Origin: Porticoccus sp033791605
GTDB lineage: Bacteria; Pseudomonadota; Gammaproteobacteria; Pseudomonadales; Porticoccaceae
NCBI GenBank assembly: GCA_033791605.1
Contig: JASJGJ010000085.1
Coordinates: 1 to 30,592 of the forward strand
Reading direction: 5' to 3'
Length of the DNA stretch: 30,592 nucleotides
Within the stretch, counting starts at the first letter, position 1, and each line of letters starts with the position of its first letter. The translations under genes and the position numbers were made by a program. This document shows, piece by piece, positions 1 through 7,223 of this stretch. The notes under the pieces are model-generated. The model was given only the letters and a program-made list of their open reading frames with translations. It had not been told where the DNA came from and did no database searches.

Positions 1-79
1 TATAAATATAATTTATTTTTTTATAAAGCTAAAGAATTATTTAGAAACCTGAAATACAATATATAAAAGAGAGTGTTTA

Positions 80-625
80 GTGAGATTTTTAAAATATTTA
101 CGTAAAATATTTTTTGGTCGTTATCGCCGAGATATGTTGAAAGAAAAAATTAAATGTAATCACTCTGCTACTTTTCGTTGTGAGCAAAGATTGATTTTAG
201 GTGAGTACATATATATTGGCCCAAACTGTGATATTAATGCTGTGGGTGGGGTTAGTATTGGATCTGGTACAATATTAGGTCCACATGTTGTGATTCTTAG
301 TTCTGTTCATGACTATAATATAGACTGTACGCTGCCTTATGACAAGACAGATTTCATTAGGCCTGTAACTATTGGGTGTGGTGTATGGATTGGTTATGGA
401 GCAAAAATATGCCCAGGTATCAGTATTGAGGATGGTGCTGTTATAGCTATGGGCTCGGTGGTGACAAAGAATATTGGTAAAGGGGAGGTCGTTGGAGGCA
501 ACCCTGCAAAACTTCTTAAACATAGAAAAATGACAGAGTTAGAAATAAATCAATTGGTAAAAGATAAGAAATTTTTTCACAAAAAATATTGGCAGGACTG
601 CAGGCCTAGAGAGTTTAAAGATTAA
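80..625 (+). CDS. Hexapeptide-repeat O-acetyltransferase (WcaF/LbH family)
   Basis: The 181-residue protein belongs to the left-handed beta-helix acyltransferases that move acetyl from acetyl-CoA to a sugar hydroxyl, here probably a polysaccharide repeat unit or its precursor in the cytoplasm. Imperfect hexapeptide repeats run through residues 42-72 and 96-130 (for example VSIGSGTILGPHV and VWIGYGAKICPGISIEDGAVI). The family ending GGNPAKLLKHR is at 139-149, and H77 in SSVHDYN sits where the catalytic His of this family is expected. The start is GTG with an AAGAGAG Shine-Dalgarno just upstream; no ATG fits. It is the first complete gene of an AT-rich rightward cluster, 15 bases before the sulfotransferase gene. 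The acceptor sugar cannot be told from sequence; the WcaF/WcaB-like assignment is by motif, not by alignment. Confidence 0.85.
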   Translation: MRFLKYLRKIFFGRYRRDMLKEKIKCNHSATFRCEQRLILGEYIYIGPNCDINAVGGVSIGSGTILGPHVVILSSVHDYNIDCTLPYDKTDFIRPVTIGCGVWIGYGAKICPGISIEDGAVIAMGSVVTKNIGKGEVVGGNPAKLLKHRKMTELEINQLVKDKKFFHKKYWQDCRPREFKD

Positions 626-640
626 GTTTAGGTTTTTCTC

Positions 641-1414
641 ATGTTTAGATTAATGAATTCCTCGGTCAGGCGCTATATGGTGTCTGCGTATTCTTTATTT
701 GGTAATTCTGTAATTATAAATGAATTCCCAAAGTCGGGAGGGACGTGGTTGGGGCAAATGTTGTCAGATTTACTTTTGTTGCCATTCCCTAGAAATCGTA
801 TACCTACTTCAAGCAAGGTTATTTTGCATGGGCATTATATTAATAATATAAAGCGAGATAAAACAATAATAGTTTGGAGGGATGGACGAGATGTCTTGAT
901 TTCGTGGTATTTTCATAGTCTTTTTTATAACAATGTTAAAAATAAACTATTAGTTGATGATGTTCGCTTTCGTCTGAAATTTTCTAATTTTGAAAATTTG
1001 TCTGAAAATTTAGTTGATTTTATAGAATATACCTTTACTAATCAAGTACATCCGAAATTTTCTTGGTCTCAGTTTGTTGACCGTTGGTACTCAGATGATA
1101 CGGTCCTTCATGTAAAGTATGAAGACTTGAGGTCTAATACAATTTCAGAGTTATCGCGATTAGTTGAGCATTTATCGGACGAAGTTTTTTCACATTCGAA
1201 AATTTCAAGTGTAGTAGATAAGTTTTCATTTGAACGGCAGTCAGGGCGAAGGCCAGGAGTTGAGAAAAAAAATAATTTTATGCGTAAGGGTATCGTTGGT
1301 GATTGGAAGAATCAATTTGATTTGAACTCTAGAAAAGCTTTTGATTTTTATGCAGGTGATTCATTGATTAAGCTTGGCTACGAATTTAATCATAATTGGG
1401 TGAAAAGTGATTAA
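641..1414 (+). CDS. PAPS-dependent sulfotransferase (Sulfotransfer_1-like)
   Basis: This 257-residue protein has the hallmarks of the PAPS sulfotransferase family. It has a 5'-phosphosulfate loop PKSGGTWL at residues 30-37, an HGHY segment at 63-66, a 3'-phosphate-binding stretch RDGRDVLISWYF at 80-91, a VKYEDL segment at 158-163, and near the C-terminus RKGIVGDWKN at 215-224. That last motif is the PAPS-contacting signature of cytosolic sulfotransferases. There is no signal peptide or clear membrane segment, so it should act in the cytoplasm on a small or lipid-linked acceptor. Its stop overlaps the next glycosyltransferase start by 8 bases, which argues for co-translation and a role in sulfating the glycan made here. 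The acceptor is unknown; the fucose residue implied by gmd/fcl is only one candidate. Base composition is AT-rich, as in its neighbours. Confidence 0.88.
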   Translation: MFRLMNSSVRRYMVSAYSLFGNSVIINEFPKSGGTWLGQMLSDLLLLPFPRNRIPTSSKVILHGHYINNIKRDKTIIVWRDGRDVLISWYFHSLFYNNVKNKLLVDDVRFRLKFSNFENLSENLVDFIEYTFTNQVHPKFSWSQFVDRWYSDDTVLHVKYEDLRSNTISELSRLVEHLSDEVFSHSKISSVVDKFSFERQSGRRPGVEKKNNFMRKGIVGDWKNQFDLNSRKAFDFYAGDSLIKLGYEFNHNWVKSD

Positions 1415-2546
1415 AATTGCGAATGTAATTGAAGATGCTAGATTGGCAGGTCCTCAACTACGTATAGCAGCGGTTGCCAGTAGATTAAATAAAAATAAGT
1501 ATAAAACTACGGTTTTAATTCCCAAAAAAGATAATGATCGGTTTAAGAAAAAATTAGAAGATTTCGGAGTTGAGTACAAAGAGCTCCCTCTTCATTGTTT
1601 GACAAAGGATAAAAAGAAACTTTTATTATTTGTTTTGTATTTCACCTATGAGGTGTTTTCTTTATGGCGATATTTAAAGTATGAGCGATTCGATATAGTT
1701 CACGTAAGTGGTGGAAGTTGGCAATGGAAGGGTGTTATAGCGGGAAAATTAGCTGGTTGTAGGGTGCTTTGGCATTTGAATGATACAAGGATGCCAGATT
1801 ATATAAAAATGGTGTTTCGGTTCTTGGCTAAGTATTTTTCAGATGGTTTTATTGTCGCTGGGGATAAAGTAAAGAAATATTATTTGGACGATTTAAAAGT
1901 AAGAAAGAAAATTGTTGAAGTAATTCAAGCACCTGTGGATTGTACTTCCTTTTCTTCTAACTCTGTCACAATAGATAAAAATATAGAAAAGTATAACAGT
2001 GTTAATGTGGTTACTATTGCGAATATTAACCCTGTAAAAGGGTTGGAGACATTCATTAAGTCTGCAGCGAAACTAAAAAGTAATGGGCTTAATGTAAATT
2101 TTTTTATTGTGGGTCCTGTATACGATAGCCAGATGAGTTACTTCGATATACTTAAAAAAATTGTCACGGATCTTGATGTCGAAAACATCCACTTTCTCGG
2201 TGGTGTGGATGATGTAAAAAGTATCTTGAAGAGTGCAAATATTTACGTTTGTAGTTCATTGTCAGAGGCATCCCCTACCTCTGTATGGGAGGCGATGGCA
2301 ATGGGGAAGCCGGTTGTTTCAACCGATGTTGGTGACGTTTCACGTTTCATCAAAAATGGGGTTAATGGATTTATTGTTGATGTAAATGATGATGAGGGAA
2401 TGATGCTGGCTTTAAGTAAACTTGTTTGCTCTCCAGGCCTTAGGGCCGAGTTTTCTAAGAAAAATCGCGAGATTGCTTTAACACAATTAGATGTCTCTCG
2501 GTGTGTAGCTAAACATGAGAATGTATACAAATCTTTGGTGAAATAA
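1407..2546 (+). CDS. Glycosyltransferase family 4 (GT-B fold)
   Basis: The 379-residue protein looks like a retaining GT4 glycosyltransferase. The N-terminal half has a glycine/proline loop near residue 15 (EDARLAGPQLR), as in acceptor-binding domains of this fold. The C-terminal half starts with VTIANINPVKGLETFIKSA (near 205-225) and carries the nucleotide-sugar E(x7)E motif at E287-E295 within SEASPTSVWEAMAMGKPVV. Start GTG at 1407 lies inside the 3' end of the sulfotransferase gene (8-base overlap). It would add a sugar from a nucleotide donor to the growing undecaprenyl-linked repeat unit at the inner membrane face. Donor and linkage cannot be read from sequence; GDP-fucose or GDP-mannose are possible from context. 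Confidence 0.88.
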   Translation: MIKIANVIEDARLAGPQLRIAAVASRLNKNKYKTTVLIPKKDNDRFKKKLEDFGVEYKELPLHCLTKDKKKLLLFVLYFTYEVFSLWRYLKYERFDIVHVSGGSWQWKGVIAGKLAGCRVLWHLNDTRMPDYIKMVFRFLAKYFSDGFIVAGDKVKKYYLDDLKVRKKIVEVIQAPVDCTSFSSNSVTIDKNIEKYNSVNVVTIANINPVKGLETFIKSAAKLKSNGLNVNFFIVGPVYDSQMSYFDILKKIVTDLDVENIHFLGGVDDVKSILKSANIYVCSSLSEASPTSVWEAMAMGKPVVSTDVGDVSRFIKNGVNGFIVDVNDDEGMMLALSKLVCSPGLRAEFSKKNREIALTQLDVSRCVAKHENVYKSLVK

Positions 2547-2560
2547 TTTGGGGCTTAAAT

Positions 2561-3676
2561 GTGAAAAAGGCACTTATCACTGGAATAACAGGGCAAGATG
2601 GCTCATACCTAGCAGAGTTGTTACTGGAGAAAGGTTATGAAGTTCATGGTGTTAAACGTCGGTCATCTTCATTTAACACGGAAAGGTTGGACCACATATA
2701 TCAGGATCCACATGACGATAATCCTAAGCTTAGGCTACATTATGGGGATTTAACCGATACTTCAAATTTGACTCGTATTTTACGTGAAGTTGAACCTGAT
2801 GAGGTTTATAACTTGGGGGCACAATCACATGTTGCTGTATCATTTGAGTCACCTGAATATACAGCAGATGTCGATGCTATTGGTACGTTGCGGTTACTTG
2901 AAGCAATTAGATTTTTAGGTCTAGATAAAACTCGTTTCTATCAAGCATCTACGTCTGAACTGTATGGTTTGGTTCAGGAAACTCCACAAAATGAAAAAAC
3001 TCCATTTCACCCTAGATCCCCCTATGCAGCAGCGAAGATATATGCCTATTGGATTACGGTAAATTATCGTGAGTCCTATGGTATTTATGCGTGTAATGGT
3101 ATTTTGTTCAATCATGAATCTCCTCGACGTGGTGAGACTTTCGTTACCCGTAAAATCACACGTGCTTTCGCTAATATTGCACAAGGGCTCGAAAACTGTT
3201 TATACCTAGGCAATATGGATGCCCTTCGAGATTGGGGGCATGCCAAAGATTATGTGCGTATGCAGTGGATGATGCTGCAGCAAGAAACGGCAGATGATTT
3301 TGTGATTGCAACGGGTAAGCAGATCTCAGTACGTGATTTTGTCCGCATGTCAGCGCGAGAGCTTGGAATAGAATTATCCTTTAGCGATAAAGGGGTAAAT
3401 GAAACTGCTAGGGTGGTCTCTGTAACTGGTGATAAGGCTCCTGCTATTAAGGTTGGGGATACTATTGTTCGGGTTGATCCCCGCTATTTCCGTCCAGCGG
3501 AGGTGGAGACCTTGTTGGGCGATCCCTCAAAAGCGAAAGAAAAGCTTGGTTGGGTACCTGAGATTTCGGTTGAAGAAATGTGTGCTGAAATGATGGCTTA
3601 CGATCTTGAGAAAGCTAAACGGCATGCATTGCTTAAATCGCATGGCTATGATGTGGTGATAACCAAAGAGAATTAA
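2561..3676 (+). CDS. gmd: GDP-mannose 4,6-dehydratase
   Basis: This enzyme converts GDP-D-mannose to GDP-4-keto-6-deoxy-D-mannose, the first committed step to GDP-L-fucose. At 371 residues it has the length of the E. coli enzyme. The NAD(P) loop is GxxGxxG at G8-G14 (ITGITGQDGSYL). The catalytic SDR residues are in STSELYG (about 130-136), and Y155/K159 lie in YAAAK. The family C-terminal stretch DPRYFRPAEVETLLGDP is complete. The start is GTG at 2561. Its TAA stop overlaps the ATG of fcl by one base, as expected for a coupled gmd-fcl pair. Codon composition is less AT-rich than in the three genes before it. Confidence 0.97.
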   Translation: MKKALITGITGQDGSYLAELLLEKGYEVHGVKRRSSSFNTERLDHIYQDPHDDNPKLRLHYGDLTDTSNLTRILREVEPDEVYNLGAQSHVAVSFESPEYTADVDAIGTLRLLEAIRFLGLDKTRFYQASTSELYGLVQETPQNEKTPFHPRSPYAAAKIYAYWITVNYRESYGIYACNGILFNHESPRRGETFVTRKITRAFANIAQGLENCLYLGNMDALRDWGHAKDYVRMQWMMLQQETADDFVIATGKQISVRDFVRMSARELGIELSFSDKGVNETARVVSVTGDKAPAIKVGDTIVRVDPRYFRPAEVETLLGDPSKAKEKLGWVPEISVEEMCAEMMAYDLEKAKRHALLKSHGYDVVITKEN

Positions 3677-4647
3677 TGATGGGCCCCGTAAAAAGAGTTT
3701 TTATTGCAGGCCATTCCGGTATGGTCGGCTCTTCCATTGTTCGTCGGCTTGAGGGTCGTGATGACCTCGAGCTGGTATTTCGTAACCATAAAGAGCTGGA
3801 CTTGACCAATCAGCAAGCAGTTTTTGATTTTTTTCAACATGAAAATATCGATGTGGTTTATTTGGCAGCAGCTAAAGTTGGAGGGATTGTTGCAAATAAC
3901 ACCTATCCGGCTCAATTTGTTTTCGAAAATCTAATGATCGAATGTAATGTCATTCATTCTGCATATTTGTCTGGAGTTGAAAAATTATTGTTCCTTGGCT
4001 CATCTTGTATTTATCCCAAGTTAGCTGACCAGCCAATCATGGAAGAGTCTCTAATGACAGGAAGTCTTGAGGCAACCAATGAGCCTTATGCTGTTGCAAA
4101 AATTGCAGGTATTAAATTATGTGAAAGTTATAATCGTCAATATGGTTGTGATTTTCGCTCAGTAATGCCAACCAATTTATACGGGCCGAATGATAATTTT
4201 AATATAGAAAATAGTCATGTGATTCCAGGGCTTATTCGCCGCTATCACGATGCTAAAGCTAGTGGCGTAGATAAAGTCGTTGTCTGGGGTACGGGAAAAC
4301 CAAGACGTGAGTTTTTACATGTGGATGATATGGCATCTGCGAGTGTTCACGTAATGAACTTAGACAGGGTTGTCTATGATGAGCACACGAATCCGATGCT
4401 GAGCCATGTAAATATTGGTAGCGGGGTGGATTGTGAAATTCAAACTCTTTCTGAGCTTATATCTGATGTGGTTGGTTTCAAAGGCCATACTATTTTTGAT
4501 TTAAATAAGCCAGACGGTGCACCAAGAAAACTGTTAAATGTTGAACTTATGGAGTCTTTCGGTTGGAAGGCTTCAATTTCGCTAGAGAAAGGGATTGAGT
4601 CAACATATCGCTGGTTTTTAGATAACCAGTCTAGTTTTCGAAGGTGA
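3676..4647 (+). CDS. fcl: GDP-L-fucose synthase
   Basis: Also called wcaG. It is a 3,5-epimerase and 4-reductase that turns the Gmd product into GDP-L-fucose with NADPH. The 323-residue protein shows the dinucleotide loop GHSGMVG at 12-18, GSSCIYP at 108-114 and the YAVAK catalytic pair Y138/K142, plus NLYGPNDNF and the REFLHVDDMA stretch typical of the family. The start overlaps the gmd stop (TAATG); a second ATG follows immediately, so initiation could be one codon later. With gmd and the mannose-1-phosphate guanylyltransferase at 9468 it gives a nearly full route from fructose-6-phosphate to GDP-fucose, lacking only phosphomannomutase in this window. Confidence 0.97.
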   Translation: MMGPVKRVFIAGHSGMVGSSIVRRLEGRDDLELVFRNHKELDLTNQQAVFDFFQHENIDVVYLAAAKVGGIVANNTYPAQFVFENLMIECNVIHSAYLSGVEKLLFLGSSCIYPKLADQPIMEESLMTGSLEATNEPYAVAKIAGIKLCESYNRQYGCDFRSVMPTNLYGPNDNFNIENSHVIPGLIRRYHDAKASGVDKVVVWGTGKPRREFLHVDDMASASVHVMNLDRVVYDEHTNPMLSHVNIGSGVDCEIQTLSELISDVVGFKGHTIFDLNKPDGAPRKLLNVELMESFGWKASISLEKGIESTYRWFLDNQSSFRR

Positions 4648-4669
4648 ATAATATTTTTTTTCTTCTATT

Positions 4670-5440
4670 ATGAAGGTAACTATTATTACTGTTTGCTTTA
4701 ATAGTGAAAGAACTATTAATGGCACAATTGAGTCTGTATTGTCACAAACCTATGATAATATTGAATATATCATAGTTGATGGTAATTCCACAGATGGAAC
4801 TATGGATGTGGTTAACAACTATATCGATGATATTGATATAGTTGTTAGTGAGCCAGATAAAGGAATATATGATGCGATGAATAAAGGGTTGTCACTTGCA
4901 TCAGGGGATGTGATTGGTATTTTAAACTCTGATGATTTTTACACCTATAAGGATGTAATTAAAAGGGTCGTTGAACAATTTTCTCAATACCCTGATAGCG
5001 ATATTGTTTTCGGTGATGTGGTTTTTGTTGATCCATTGAACACTGATAAGATAGTTCGTTTTTACAATTCTCGCCGTTTCAAACCTTGGAAGTTACGTTT
5101 TGGTTGGATGCCTCCACATCCAGCGACTTTTATAAAGAAAGATACTTATAATTCCTCGGGGCAATATTCTCTAGACTATAAAATATCTGCTGACTATGAA
5201 ATGTTTGTGCGACTATTAATGGTTAATAGCGGCGTTATTTCTAGGTTAGATGGTGTTTTGGTTAAAATGCGGGCTGGAGGAATAAGTACATCTGGTATAA
5301 GGAATAGTTTTCTCCTTAATAAAGAAATTGTTAGGGCGTGCCGCAGTAATGGTGTTTATACAAATTTCTTTTTTATTCTACTTAAACTTCCTCTAAAAAT
5401 GATTGAGCTTTTTAAGAAGCCTACCGATATGATTTCTTAG
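4670..5440 (+). CDS. Glycosyltransferase family 2 (WcaE/WcaA-like)
   Basis: The 256-residue protein is a GT-A fold inverting glycosyltransferase. The N-terminus MKVTIITVCFNSERTI is the usual first strand of the nucleotide-binding domain. QTYDNIEYIIVDGNSTDGT follows at about 26-44, then EPDKGIYDAMNKGL and the metal-binding NSDD at 86-89. The GIYDAMNKG and PHPATF motifs recall the colanic acid-type WcaE group. It lies 22 bases after fcl, so probably in the same transcript and a candidate fucosyltransferase, though this is inference. No good Shine-Dalgarno is visible: the leader just upstream is a T-rich run. Confidence 0.87.
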   Translation: MKVTIITVCFNSERTINGTIESVLSQTYDNIEYIIVDGNSTDGTMDVVNNYIDDIDIVVSEPDKGIYDAMNKGLSLASGDVIGILNSDDFYTYKDVIKRVVEQFSQYPDSDIVFGDVVFVDPLNTDKIVRFYNSRRFKPWKLRFGWMPPHPATFIKKDTYNSSGQYSLDYKISADYEMFVRLLMVNSGVISRLDGVLVKMRAGGISTSGIRNSFLLNKEIVRACRSNGVYTNFFFILLKLPLKMIELFKKPTDMIS

Positions 5441-5606
5441 AAGTACGATTAAGATTAGGGCTTACTATTGCTCTGAGATGAGTTTAGTTTAGGGTGTTCA
5501 ATAAAACATAGAAATAATAAGAACTTTGTATGCGTAAACTAAAATAGAAGGAATTAATTTGGGCTGGTAATTGGACAAGCTCTTCTTTAATTTTTCGAGG
5601 TGATGG

Positions 5607-6557
5607 GTGAATATACTGGTAACTGGCGCGTCAGGATTTGTTGGGCAAGCTCTGGTGTCATTGCTTTCAACGAAGACCCGTATACGGGTTTGTGCTGCAG
5701 CTCGGTCTAAACTGGAAGATTTACCTTCAAATTCAAGGTGCGTAGAGGTTGGGGATATATCTTCAGTTACAGATTGGACTGACGCCCTCAGGGCTATGCA
5801 GATAGTTGTTCATACTGCCGCTCGTGTTCATATAATGAATGATTCAGCTGAAGATACATTAACTGAGTTTCGTAAGGTCAATGTCGAAGGTACTCTCAAT
5901 TTGGCCCGTCAAGCAGTAGAAGCTGGAGTTAGGCGCTTCATGTTTATAAGTTCTGTCAAGGTGAATGGGGAGAGGACATATACAGACACTCCTTTTTTGG
6001 CTGATGCTATTCCTCGGCCTATGGATGCTTATGGTGTTTCCAAGTATGAAGCTGAGGTGGGTTTGTATCGCTTAGCAGAAGAAACGGATATGGAGATTGT
6101 AGTTATCCGTCCTCCTTTAGTGTATGGCCCTAGAGTAAAAGGAAACTTTGCTAGTATGGTTCGCATACTCGAAAAAGGGATACCTTTGCCATTCGGCGCT
6201 ATTCATAATAAGCGTTCACTAGTGGCCTTAGACAATTTGTTAGATTTGATTGTGACCTGTATAGATCATCCTGATGCTGCTAATCAGACTTTTTTAGCAG
6301 GGGATGGTGAAGATATGTCTACGACTGAATTGTTAAAACGGTTAGGTAAAGCGCTTGGCAAACCTGCTCGGTTGATTCCTCTACCAGGAAATTTATTGAC
6401 TTTTGTAGCTGTATTATTAGGTAAAAAATCTGTGGCCCAGCGTTTATATGGTTCCTTGCAAGTGGACATTTCAAAGGCGAGAGAGGTTCTGGGTTGGGAA
6501 CCGCCAATTACAGTCGATGAGGGGCTTCGGAGAGCGGTAGAAGACTTTAAGGCGTAG
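5607..6557 (+). CDS. NAD-dependent sugar epimerase/4-reductase (WbpV/WbpK-like)
   Basis: The 316-residue extended SDR protein has the loop GASGFVG at 7-13, the motif HTAARVH near 69, SS at 115-116 and the YGVSK catalytic pair Y142/K146. The C-terminal LGWEPPITVDEGLRRAVEDF is typical of UDP-sugar epimerase/dehydratases. With a WbpM-like dehydratase nearby, the known model is P. aeruginosa WbpM plus WbpV or WbpK, which make UDP-QuiNAc or UDP-FucNAc by reducing the 4-keto-6-deoxy intermediate. That assignment is by context and general family likeness only; UDP-glucose/GlcNAc 4-epimerase is an alternative. Start GTG at 5607 follows GAGGTG. Its 3' end overlaps the opposing phosphoglycosyl transferase gene by 11 bases. 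The 166 bases before it hold no gene I can see. Confidence 0.8.
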   Translation: MNILVTGASGFVGQALVSLLSTKTRIRVCAAARSKLEDLPSNSRCVEVGDISSVTDWTDALRAMQIVVHTAARVHIMNDSAEDTLTEFRKVNVEGTLNLARQAVEAGVRRFMFISSVKVNGERTYTDTPFLADAIPRPMDAYGVSKYEAEVGLYRLAEETDMEIVVIRPPLVYGPRVKGNFASMVRILEKGIPLPFGAIHNKRSLVALDNLLDLIVTCIDHPDAANQTFLAGDGEDMSTTELLKRLGKALGKPARLIPLPGNLLTFVAVLLGKKSVAQRLYGSLQVDISKAREVLGWEPPITVDEGLRRAVEDFKA

Positions 6558-7146
6558 TTTTTGGGGCGGTTTGACTTGGTTTCTGCCTTCGAACCCGGTC
6601 ACCATACCCTTTGCCTAGGGCTGTACCAATTATCAGTTTAATATATAGCTTCAAACTCATACTATTGATCATTAATTGATCATAACGGGCAAGTTTTCGT
6701 GGTGTCGACATATCGACTTCATTAACTTGGCCAAGGCCTGTAATACCAGGGCGGACCTTAAATACACCTCTTTTATTTCTTTCCTCCACTAGCTCAGCTT
6801 GGTTGGGTAGGCAAGGTCGTGGTCCAACCAAGCTCATGTGTCCGAATAGTACATTGAATAATTGAGGTAGTTCATCTAGTTTGTTTTTCCGTAAGAAGTT
6901 GCCGACCTTGGTTATGGATGTAGTGTCTACTAAGTGAGTGCCGACAGAATTGGTATTGATAGGCATGGTTCGAAATTTTATCAGGGTAAATAATTTTCTA
7001 TTTCTGCCCAGACGTTGCTGGAAAAATAAGGGTGAGCCGGTGTCGAAAAGGCCAGCGATATAAATGGCGAGAAGTATCGGTAGGCCGCAACTAATTCCGA
7101 CAAGTGAAATCAGTATATCGATGATTCTGAACAGGAAAGGCTGCAT
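6547..7146 (-). CDS. Monotopic phosphoglycosyl transferase (bacterial sugar transferase, PglC-like)
   Basis: The protein (199 residues) matches the small Bac_transf family: one N-terminal re-entrant membrane helix (about 6-32), KFRTM at 57-61, the catalytic Asp-Glu at D91-E92 in KLDELPQLFNVL, SLVGPRP at 105-111 and RPGITGLGQ at 132-140. It transfers a phospho-sugar from a UDP-sugar to undecaprenyl phosphate and so starts repeat-unit assembly on the inner membrane. Lying just downstream of the WbpM-like gene, and opposite the epimerase, it probably uses a 6-deoxy-HexNAc such as UDP-QuiNAc; this is inference. It starts at ATG 7146, 77 bases after the WbpM-like stop. The basic C-terminal tail (GDRVRRQKPSQ) is unremarkable. 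Confidence 0.9.
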   Translation of the reverse strand: MQPFLFRIIDILISLVGISCGLPILLAIYIAGLFDTGSPLFFQQRLGRNRKLFTLIKFRTMPINTNSVGTHLVDTTSITKVGNFLRKNKLDELPQLFNVLFGHMSLVGPRPCLPNQAELVEERNKRGVFKVRPGITGLGQVNEVDMSTPRKLARYDQLMINSMSLKLYIKLIIGTALGKGYGDRVRRQKPSQTAPKTTP

Positions 7147-7223
7147 CTTGTATAGGTCGTCTAGTGGTATGGAATTCGAGAGGCTATCGGTAACTTCAAC
7201 GTGAACTGCGCTGTGTGATAATG

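Noticed and set aside
6534..6540. GCGGTAG resembling an ops/RfaH element
   Set aside because: It is inside the 3' end of the epimerase gene, lacks the first G of GGCGGTAG and does not lie in an operon leader.
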